Source: Salinarchaeum sp. (GTDB lineage Archaea > Halobacteriota > Halobacteria > Halobacteriales > QS-1-68-20). From it: a stretch of DNA of 36,030 nucleotides. Where the stretch lies: NCBI GenBank assembly GCA_007122875.1, contig SKSS01000010.1, positions 1-36,030 of the forward strand, written 5' to 3'. Under the pieces are notes generated by a model. The model had not been told where the DNA came from. It saw only the letters and a list, made by a program, of their open reading frames with translations, and searched no databases. This document shows, piece by piece, positions 8,158 to 14,656 of this stretch. Within the stretch, counting starts at the first letter, position 1, and the number at the start of each line of letters is the position of its first letter. Both the position numbers and the translations under genes were made by a program.

Positions 8158-8805
8158 TTACTCCGGCACGTCCCAGTACAGCACCACGCCGTCGTCTATC
8201 GGTTCGATGTCTCGGAGCGTGAGCGTCGGAAACCGCTCTTCGTCCACGAACCCGTCCCCGTCCACGAGCGTCGGGGCGTCCCGTCCGCCGATCACGGTGG
8301 GACCGACGAAGACGCGGAGTTCGTCGACCAGCCCGGCAGCGAACAGCGAGAAGAGCAGTTCGCCGCCCCCTTCGACCATCAGTTGCTCGATTCCGCGTTC
8401 GGCCAGCACGTCGAGCGCCGTGGAGAGATCGGTTCGTTCCTCGCCCGCGACGATCACCGTTGCCCCGGCCTGCGTGAGCGCCGCCCGGCGGTCGTCGGGG
8501 ATCGCGTCGGAGGCGAGAAGGTAGGTCGTCGCCCGGCCGTCGAGTATCCGTGCGTCGGTCGGGGTGCTGCCGCGCGAGTCGGCCACGACGCGGGCTGGAT
8601 TCGTCGACCCGTCGCGTTCGTCGTCGAGCGTGAGCGACGGATCGTCGGCGAGGACGGTCCCGACGCCGACCATCACGGCGTCGCTCTCCGCACGCAGCCG
8701 ATCGACGCGGGCGAAGTCCTCGGGACCGCTGATGGCGATCTGCTCGCGACGGCGCGATGAGAGCTTTCCGTCGACGCTGATCGCGGCGTTCACGACGACG
8801 TGCAT
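8158..8805 (-). CDS. arfC: 2,5-diamino-6-(ribosylamino)-4(3H)-pyrimidinone 5'-phosphate reductase
   Basis: 215 aa, the archaeal ArfC/RIB7-type length. It starts MHVVVNAAISVDGKLSSR, the reductase N-terminus. The conserved SDAVMVGVGTVLADDPSLT and the NADPH-binding LMVEGGGELLFSLFAAGLVDELRVFVGP segment are intact, followed by TVIGGRDAPTLVDG. In archaea and fungi this enzyme reduces the ribosyl side chain before deamination in riboflavin and F420 precursor synthesis. No other riboflavin gene is in the window. A single-gene unit, convergent with the PIN toxin gene and divergent from the HalOD1 gene. Confidence 0.92.
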   Translation of the reverse strand: MHVVVNAAISVDGKLSSRRREQIAISGPEDFARVDRLRAESDAVMVGVGTVLADDPSLTLDDERDGSTNPARVVADSRGSTPTDARILDGRATTYLLASDAIPDDRRAALTQAGATVIVAGEERTDLSTALDVLAERGIEQLMVEGGGELLFSLFAAGLVDELRVFVGPTVIGGRDAPTLVDGDGFVDEERFPTLTLRDIEPIDDGVVLYWDVPE

Positions 8806-8885
8806 GGGCGAGATGGGAGGGGATGGCGAAAGGCGGTTTCGGTCCCGTCCGACCGGGGATCGGATTCGATTCGAGGGCGTGGGAA

Positions 8886-8918
8886 CCTATCACGCTAGAC
8901 GGTAGTCCTATCGTGCTA
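8886..8918. promoter_or_regulatory. Pair of 12-nt direct repeats upstream of the HalOD1 gene
   Basis: CCTATCACGCTA (8886-8897) and CCTATCGTGCTA (8907-8918) match at 10 of 12 positions and start 21 nt apart, two turns of B-DNA. The second copy is also framed by GGTAG and CTACC. The pair sits 20-52 nt before the HalOD1 start, across the expected promoter. A candidate operator for an unknown regulator; nothing in the sequence identifies the binder. Confidence 0.45.
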
Positions 8919-8937
8919 CCCCCGGTCGTACCATACC

Positions 8938-9198
8938 ATGTCGATGAGCACGACCATCGAAGACGGTGATGCGAGGACGGTCTCGCTGTCCGAGGCCGCC
9001 GTGATCGCCGTCGCGGACGAACGGGGGATCGATCCGACCGACCTCCCGCCGCTGTACGAGTTCGTCGATCCCGACGCGCTTGACGCCCTGTTCGAGGGGC
9101 GCTGTGAAATGGGCGGGGAGGTCCGGTTCACGCTGGACGGCTGTGTGGTCACGGTGTACGCCGACGGCCGCGTCGAAGCCGACCTCCCGGCCGAGTGA
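8938..9198 (+). CDS. Stand-alone HalOD1 output-domain protein
   Basis: 86 aa; the ATG at 8944 two codons later is an alternative start. The protein matches the HalOD1 domain: an N-terminal helix (SLSEAAVIAVADERGIDP), the TDLPPLYEFVDPDALDALF core and a C-terminal beta hairpin containing GEVRFTLDGCVVTVYADGRVEA. HalOD1 was described as a haloarchaeal output domain in signal transduction proteins, and stand-alone copies are abundant, but the molecular function is not established. No sensor domain is fused and no histidine kinase is nearby. The paired direct repeats in its promoter suggest regulated expression. Confidence 0.85.
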   Translation: MSMSTTIEDGDARTVSLSEAAVIAVADERGIDPTDLPPLYEFVDPDALDALFEGRCEMGGEVRFTLDGCVVTVYADGRVEADLPAE

Positions 9199-9231
9199 CG
9201 CTCGGGGACAGCCGCTGGGTTCGGCTGCCGG

Positions 9232-10467
9232 TCATCGGCGGGCGGCTCGGACGACCCACCCGAGGACGAGAGCGGATGCGATCAGCGAGAGTACGAGACC
9301 GGTGAACGCGGCGGCGTAGCTGATCCGTCCCGCGACGAAGCCCACGTACGTCGGGCCGAGACTCCCCAATCCGAGATACACCGTCCTGACGCCCCCGAAG
9401 TCGCCGCCTGCGCTTCCATGGGGAAAGAGCGTCATCACGAACGCGAGCATCGGCGGCGAGAACGCCATCAGCCCGACGGCGAAGACGACGATCGAGAGCA
9501 ACACGAGTTCCTGCGTCGGCGCGGCCACGATCCCGGCGAGACCGACCGCTCCGACGACGAGTGCGCCGAGCGCGACCGTCGATCGGCCGATTCGATCGCC
9601 GACCGCCCCCGAAAGCGGCTTCACGACGACGCCGATCAGAAACAGCATGGCGAACGCCCCGCTGGCGAGCGCCGGGTCGAACCCGCGTTCGAACTGGAGG
9701 AACGTCGGCAGAAAGCTGACCGCCCCCTGCCAGGTGACGAGATAGAGCGCGTACGCCAGGATCACCAGGCGAACCGTGTCGTCCCCGAACAGTCGGTCTG
9801 CGGTGCCACGAAGATCAAGCCGCGGCCGGGCGACCGCGTACGGCTCGCGCCCCCAGCGGTGGACGAGCAGCGCGACGACGACCGCGAGACAGACGACCGG
9901 GACGAACGCCGCTCGCCACGCGCCGAGCGAGAGCGCGACGATCGCGAGTCCAGCGGCGAACGCCCCGCCGAGATCCCAGTGAGCGGTGTAGACGCCGAAC
10001 GCGCGGCCGCGCTGGTCGACGAACAGGTCCGAGAGCAGCGCGTAGGCCGAACTCGGAAAGAGGCCCGATCCGATTCCGACGACGGCCGCGCCGAAGAGAA
10101 AGGAGACGAAGCCGGCGGTTCCACCCGAGTCGACGATTGCGGGCGTCACGAGCAAAACGAGAAAACCGGTCACGAGACCGGCGAGTCCCGCGACGAGCAG
10201 CGTCTTCCGGGTGAACTGATCGGAGAGTCGCCCGCCCGGAAACTGCCCGAGCGCGTTGAGACCCCAGAGAACTGAGAGGGCGATCCCCGCCTGGAACGCG
10301 CTGATTCCGAGGTCGTCGATGATCGCGGGGAGCAGCGGGGCGAGCACGAGCGTCCCCAATGCGATCGTCGCGTTACCCATCGCAACCGCGCCGAGCATGC
10401 GTCCGGTGTGGCCGCGGAACAGCCGCTCCTCGTGTGGCTTCACCGTCCGTTCCTCGCTCCCGTCCAT
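9232..10467 (-). CDS. MFS transporter
   Basis: 411 aa with about 12 hydrophobic helices in two six-helix halves. The first helix begins near residue 24 (MLGAVAMGNATIALGTLVLAPLL). The MFS signature loop between helices 2 and 3 is present as GQFPGGRLSDQFTRKTLLVAG, and a second loop occurs in the C-terminal half (GVVVKPLSGAVGDRIGRSTV). A hydrophilic central loop around residues 205-225 separates the halves. The substrate cannot be predicted; neighbours (HalOD1, RPA operon) give no hint. The gene is divergent from rpa1 with 134 nt between the starts. Confidence 0.88.
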   Translation of the reverse strand: MDGSEERTVKPHEERLFRGHTGRMLGAVAMGNATIALGTLVLAPLLPAIIDDLGISAFQAGIALSVLWGLNALGQFPGGRLSDQFTRKTLLVAGLAGLVTGFLVLLVTPAIVDSGGTAGFVSFLFGAAVVGIGSGLFPSSAYALLSDLFVDQRGRAFGVYTAHWDLGGAFAAGLAIVALSLGAWRAAFVPVVCLAVVVALLVHRWGREPYAVARPRLDLRGTADRLFGDDTVRLVILAYALYLVTWQGAVSFLPTFLQFERGFDPALASGAFAMLFLIGVVVKPLSGAVGDRIGRSTVALGALVVGAVGLAGIVAAPTQELVLLSIVVFAVGLMAFSPPMLAFVMTLFPHGSAGGDFGGVRTVYLGLGSLGPTYVGFVAGRISYAAAFTGLVLSLIASALVLGWVVRAARR

Positions 10468-10570
10468 CGGTCGGGGGGACGCACCCCGGCGAGTTGAGCG
10501 TGCGCATTTCGGAACCTCGTCGATAGCTCCTCGCCATCGCGGTCTTCCACGGCCGAAATCGGCGGGTTCA

Positions 10571-10578
10571 TTTTTATG
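10571..10578 (+). promoter_or_regulatory. TATA box of the RPA operon
   Basis: TTTTTATG starts 31 nt before the rpa1 ATG at 10602 in GC-rich surroundings. It is one of the clearest TATA elements in the window and implies a leaderless transcript for the three-gene RPA operon. Confidence 0.7.
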
Positions 10579-10601
10579 TCGGCGCGCCCAACTGAGCGAC
10601 G

Positions 10602-11879
10602 ATGACGATCGACGACCGCGCCGAGGGGCTCGCCTCCGACCTCGGTGTCGACTACGAGGAGGTCCGAGACGACCTGGAGACGCTCCGGGCGTACGACGTA
10701 CCGATGGAGGAGGCCGTCCAGAGCCTCCGGCGGAAGTACGGTGACGGTTCCGGGCGCGGCGAACCGGCCGACGTGGAAGTCGCCGACGTGTCGACTGACG
10801 ACTCGTCGGCGACCGTCACGGCCCGCGTCCTCACCGTCGGAACCAGATCGATCCGGTTCGACGGCGAAGAGCGCGTCATCCGGGAGGGGCAACTCGCCGA
10901 TCGAACCGGTCGTATCGATTACACCGCCTGGGAGGACTTCGGGTTCTCGCCCGGCGACACGGTCACCGTGGGAAACGCCGGCGTCCGCGAGTGGGAGGGT
11001 GAACCCGAACTCAACCTCGGCGAGCACACCTCCGTGCGGTTCGAGGAGGAGGCGCTCAACGTTCCCTACGAGATCGGTGGTGAGCGCGATCTCCTCGATC
11101 TCGAACCCGGCGACCGGGGCGTCGAGGTCGAGGTGCTCGTCGAGGAGGTCGAACGGCGGACGATCGACGGCCGAGACGGCGAAACCGAGATCCTGAGCGG
11201 CGTCGTCGCTGACGGCTCGGGACGGCTGCCGTTCACCGACTGGGATCCCCGCGAGACGATCGCCGACGGCGAGTCCGTCCGGATCGAGAACGCCTACGTC
11301 CGCGAGTTCAGGGGCGTTCCCTCGGTCAACGTCTCGGAGTTTTCGTCCGTCGAGACGCTCGATCGGGAGGTCGACGCCGGCGACGCCGCCCAGCGGATGG
11401 GAATCGGCGAGGCGGTCGCCTCCGGCGGCCGCTACGACGTCGAACTCGTCGGCAACGTGGTGTCAGTCCGAGACGGCTCCGGGCTGATCCAGCGCTGTTC
11501 CGACTGCGGCCGGGTGATTCAGTCCGGCCGCTGTCGAAGCCACGGCGAGGTCGATGGCTACGACGACCTCCGGACGAAGGCGGTCGTCGACGACGGCACC
11601 GGCGCGGTGACGGCGGTCCTCGACGACGAACGGACCGCCGACGTGTACGGCGGCGACCTCGACGACGCCCGCGAGCAGGCCCGCGAGGCGATGGATCAGG
11701 AGGTCGTCGCGGACGAGATCCGCGAGCGGCTGGTCGGCACCGCGGTTCGCGTCCGGGGGCACCTCAGCGTCGACGACTTCGGCGCGAACGTCGAGGCGAT
11801 CGAGTTCGAAGAACGAACCGACGATCCCGCCGACCGTGCGCGTGAGCTGCTCGCGTCGGTCGGGGAGGTGGACGGATGA
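10602..11879 (+). CDS. rpa1: Replication protein A, Rpa1-type single-stranded DNA-binding protein
   Basis: 425 aa. An N-terminal helical region (1-50, DYEEVRDDLETLRAYDVPMEEAV) is followed by OB folds at about residues 60-150 and 165-265, and a third OB region at about 280-410 that carries a CX2CX8CX2H zinc knuckle (C299, C302, C311, H314), as in euryarchaeal RPA. The KAVVDDGTGAVTAVLDDE strand pair after the zinc motif is typical of the third OB fold. It binds and protects single-stranded DNA in replication and repair. The stop overlaps the next gene (ATGA), forming the rpa/rpap/phosphoesterase operon known from Haloferax volcanii. Choice of Rpa1 over Rpa3 rests on length and multiple OB folds. 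Confidence 0.92.
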   Translation: MTIDDRAEGLASDLGVDYEEVRDDLETLRAYDVPMEEAVQSLRRKYGDGSGRGEPADVEVADVSTDDSSATVTARVLTVGTRSIRFDGEERVIREGQLADRTGRIDYTAWEDFGFSPGDTVTVGNAGVREWEGEPELNLGEHTSVRFEEEALNVPYEIGGERDLLDLEPGDRGVEVEVLVEEVERRTIDGRDGETEILSGVVADGSGRLPFTDWDPRETIADGESVRIENAYVREFRGVPSVNVSEFSSVETLDREVDAGDAAQRMGIGEAVASGGRYDVELVGNVVSVRDGSGLIQRCSDCGRVIQSGRCRSHGEVDGYDDLRTKAVVDDGTGAVTAVLDDERTADVYGGDLDDAREQAREAMDQEVVADEIRERLVGTAVRVRGHLSVDDFGANVEAIEFEERTDDPADRARELLASVGEVDG

Positions 11880-13330
11880 GCGCCGACACCCCCGGAAACC
11901 GGGAGGTTGCCTACCGGATCTTCGCGGCCGAGTACGAGGACGCGACGCTCGAACACGCCGAGAGCGACGAGGAACGGGCCCCAACGTACGTGGTGACCCC
12001 GACCGGTGCGCGGGTCAATCGCCTCTTTCTCGTCGGCGTCCTCACCGAGGTCACGCCGGTCAACGAGGAGATGCTCCGTGCGCGGATCGTCGACCAGACG
12101 GGTGCGTTCGTCTCCTACGCCGGCCAGTATCAGCCGGACGCCCGCGCCGCGCTCGAACGGACCGATCCGCCGGCGTTCCTCGCGGTGACGGGCAAGGCGC
12201 GAACGTTCGAACCGGACGACGCGGACGTGGTCTACACCTCCGTCCGTCCGGAGTCGGTCACCGTCGTCGACGCGGACACCCGCGATCGGTTCACGGTGAC
12301 CGCCGCGGAACACGCCCTCGAACGGGTGGGAATCGTGGCCGCGGGGATCCAGTCGGGGCTGGACGCCGGGGACCTTCGGGCGGCGCTCGACGAGGCGGGC
12401 GTTCCAGAGGGGATCGCCGCTGGCGTCCCGCTGGCGCTCGATCACTACGGGACGGGACCGGCGTACCTCGCGGCGATCCGGGATCTCGCCCTCGACGCCG
12501 CTCGCGTGGTCGCCGGCGATCGTGACGAGGTTCCCCCGCTCGACGTGGCTCCGGACGATCCCGGTGACGCGGATCTCGACGAACTCGCAGCGCTCGCCCC
12601 GTTCGACGGCCCACTGGAACCGCCTGCGGATGCCGTCTCGTCACCCTCAGCGACGGACGAATCGGAGACGATCCCTCCCGCTGACGGAGAGCCGGATTCG
12701 GCCGCAGCCGGGACGGCGACCGGCAGCGAGCGGGAGACGGTGGACGATCCCGAGGAGGTTGAAGCGGCTGCCGAATCGGAAGACAGCGTCGAGTTCGACG
12801 CGGATCTGGACGATCCCGACCCGGATGAGGAGGACCGCTCCGATCCGGATGAGGAGGACGACGACCTTGACGGCGAGGACGGTGACGACGCTCCCGACGG
12901 AATGTACGAGATTGACGACGAGGAGCGCGAACGGATCGAAGCGGAGTACGGAACCGACTTCACCACGGCGTCCGAGGTCGACGAACCCGGTGAGGCCGGA
13001 ATCGAGACGCCGGATCCGGAACCCGAAGAGGCCGATACCGACGAGGTCGACGAAGCACCGAACGCCGGAGATGCCGATGAAGCCGCCGACCGACCCTCCG
13101 ATCCCGAGGACGACTCCGAATCCACCGACGACGACATCGATCTCGAAGACGCCGTGATGGACGTGATGCGGGAACTCGCCGACGGTGGAGGAGCCGATCG
13201 GGAGACCGTCCTCGCCCGCGTGGTCGACGAACACGGCGCGAATCCGGACGATGTCGAGGAGGCGATTCAGTCGGCGTTGATGGGCGGCCGGTGTTACGAA
13301 CCGGACGAGAACACGCTCCAGCCGATCTGA
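11876..13330 (+). CDS. rpap1: RPA-associated protein (COG3390 family) with long acidic linker and C-terminal winged helix
   Basis: 484 aa, overlapping rpa1 by 4 nt. Residues 1-220 are the conserved RPA-associated domain with an OB-like core (REVAYRIFAAEYEDAT, VVTPTGARVNRLFLVGVLTEV, RARIVDQTGAFVSYAGQYQPDA, FLAVTGKARTFEP). Residues ~224-422 are a low-complexity linker dominated by Asp, Glu, Pro, Ser and Thr. Residues ~422-484 form a compact helical domain (DAVMDVMRELADGGGADRETVLARV) resembling the winged helix at the C-terminus of eukaryotic RPA32. COG3390 proteins form complexes with their cognate Rpa in Haloferax. The linker length and its acidity stand out; the winged-helix assignment is by eye. 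Confidence 0.88.
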   Translation: MSADTPGNREVAYRIFAAEYEDATLEHAESDEERAPTYVVTPTGARVNRLFLVGVLTEVTPVNEEMLRARIVDQTGAFVSYAGQYQPDARAALERTDPPAFLAVTGKARTFEPDDADVVYTSVRPESVTVVDADTRDRFTVTAAEHALERVGIVAAGIQSGLDAGDLRAALDEAGVPEGIAAGVPLALDHYGTGPAYLAAIRDLALDAARVVAGDRDEVPPLDVAPDDPGDADLDELAALAPFDGPLEPPADAVSSPSATDESETIPPADGEPDSAAAGTATGSERETVDDPEEVEAAAESEDSVEFDADLDDPDPDEEDRSDPDEEDDDLDGEDGDDAPDGMYEIDDEERERIEAEYGTDFTTASEVDEPGEAGIETPDPEPEEADTDEVDEAPNAGDADEAADRPSDPEDDSESTDDDIDLEDAVMDVMRELADGGGADRETVLARVVDEHGANPDDVEEAIQSALMGGRCYEPDENTLQPI

Positions 13331-14082
13331 TGGCACGGATCGAGCCGGTTCCGGGAGAGCCGGCCGCGATCGCCGATCTTGGGGACGAACGAGCACTCGT
13401 CCTCGCGGACTACCACGCGGGGATCGAAGCCGCCCTCCGGGACGAACGTGGCGTGAGCATCGAGAGCCAGGCCGCCGACCGACGCGAACGTGTGCTCGAC
13501 CTCCTCGCCCAGACGGGAGTCGACCGACTGCTTGTCCTCGGCGACATCGCGCACTCGTTCGGCGGCCCGCACGGCGCAGAGCGCGGGGAGATCGAGGTCC
13601 TCGTCGAGCGCGTCACCGAACGCGTTCCGCTCACGCTCACGAAGGGGAACCACGACGGCGGGATCGAGGCGATCCTTGACGACCGGCCGGGCGTGACAGT
13701 CGTCGGCGCGGAGGGGGTGCGGATCGAGGACGTGGGGGTCGCACACGGACACGCCTGGCCCGCAGCCGACGTGATGGCCGCGCCGACGGTCTGTATCGCC
13801 CACGAACATCCGCAGGTCCGGCTGACCGACCGAGTGGGCGGTCGCCGGATCGAGCCGGTGTGGTTGCGCGGACGGCTCGATCCGGCCGTGTTCGAGGAGC
13901 GCTACCCAACGGTACGCGCCGACGGCTCACTCGTGGTGATGCCCGCGTTCAACAACCTCGTCGGCGGGACGTGGATCAACGAGGCCGACGACTTCCTTTC
14001 GCCGTTTCTCCCCGAAGGGCTGGCGGAAGGGGAGGCGTACCTGCTCGACGGGACGCGATTGGGCAACTATCGAGACGTGTAA
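13330..14082 (+). CDS. Calcineurin-like metallophosphoesterase of the RPA operon
   Basis: 250 aa from the ATG at 13330, which overlaps the rpap stop in TGATG; the frame is open 39 nt further upstream but the overlap favours this start. All metal-binding blocks of the calcineurin-like fold are seen in order: LVLADYHAG (D-x-H), LLVLGDIAHSFG (GD), LTLTKGNHDGG (GNH[D]), VAHGHAWPA and CIAHEHPQV (final histidines). The same phosphoesterase family is part of an rpa operon in Haloferax volcanii, pointing to a role in DNA metabolism, but its substrate is not established. Third and last gene of the operon. Confidence 0.9.
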   Translation: MARIEPVPGEPAAIADLGDERALVLADYHAGIEAALRDERGVSIESQAADRRERVLDLLAQTGVDRLLVLGDIAHSFGGPHGAERGEIEVLVERVTERVPLTLTKGNHDGGIEAILDDRPGVTVVGAEGVRIEDVGVAHGHAWPAADVMAAPTVCIAHEHPQVRLTDRVGGRRIEPVWLRGRLDPAVFEERYPTVRADGSLVVMPAFNNLVGGTWINEADDFLSPFLPEGLAEGEAYLLDGTRLGNYRDV

Positions 14083-14117
14083 ACGGATGCGAGCCGTCGA
14101 GGCTTCGACCGTTCGCG

Positions 14118-14555
14118 TCAGTCGGCAGCCGCTTTCCGCCGCAATCGAATCACCTCGACGGCCGTCGCCGCCAGATAGCCCAGGACGGCGGCGATCGGTC
14201 CGTAGATAACTACCTCGAACAGCGACCGCGAGATCGCGAAGAACAGCACATCTTGAAACGCCAGCATCGGCAGTTCCGCGCCGATGATTCTCGCCTGTCT
14301 GTCGACGATCAACGGAACGGCACAGAGAAACGCGATCGTCGCCGCGACGAGCCCGTTGAGGGAGATCTGCGCGTAGAAGTCGCTTCGAACGCCGGCAACC
14401 GTCCCCGCGACGGCACCCGCCAGGACCAGTACGATCGGTTCGATCCCTGCGAGCATGATGAACACCCCGGTGAAGGCTCCTGGAATCGCACCCCACAGTA
14501 CCGGCGACCAGTCGACGTCGAACCCGGGATCGAGCCCGGCCCGTCCGTGTTTCAT
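14118..14555 (-). CDS. Small four-helix membrane protein, possibly DUF5518-like
   Basis: 145 aa from the ATG at 14555 (MKHGRAGLDPGFDVDWSPVLWGAI). A longer frame reaches upstream into the helicase gene, but the TATA element 25-33 nt before this ATG and the loss of hydrophobicity beyond it support the short form. Four hydrophobic stretches lie at about residues 17-35, 38-55, 67-85 and 110-132; the Gly-rich GAIPGAFTGVF and AGAVAGTVAG motifs recall haloarchaeal DUF5518 proteins. The family assignment is a guess from size and pattern. Function unknown. Divergent from the helicase, with 101 nt between the starts. Confidence 0.7.
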   Translation of the reverse strand: MKHGRAGLDPGFDVDWSPVLWGAIPGAFTGVFIMLAGIEPIVLVLAGAVAGTVAGVRSDFYAQISLNGLVAATIAFLCAVPLIVDRQARIIGAELPMLAFQDVLFFAISRSLFEVVIYGPIAAVLGYLAATAVEVIRLRRKAAAD

Positions 14556-14577
14556 GGATGATTGATCCGAGTGATCC

Positions 14578-14587
14578 GGATAAAAAT
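14578..14587 (-). promoter_or_regulatory. TATA-like element for the small membrane protein
   Basis: The plus-strand run GGATAAAAAT reads as TTTTTATCC on the minus strand, 24-32 nt upstream of the ATG at 14555. Good match in sequence and spacing to a leaderless promoter. Confidence 0.6.
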
Positions 14588-14656
14588 TTGTGGGTTCCTC
14601 ACCGACAGTTGTATACACCCGACGCGCTTTTCGCCCTTGGGCGGGTACTTCCGTCG

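Noticed and set aside
12647-13396. 249-aa open frame antisense to the rpap acidic linker
   Set aside because: It mirrors GAC/GAG/GAT-rich codons of the linker, giving Val/Leu/Phe/Ile-rich nonsense. Long antisense frames are expected in GC-rich acidic genes, and no promoter or family similarity was seen.
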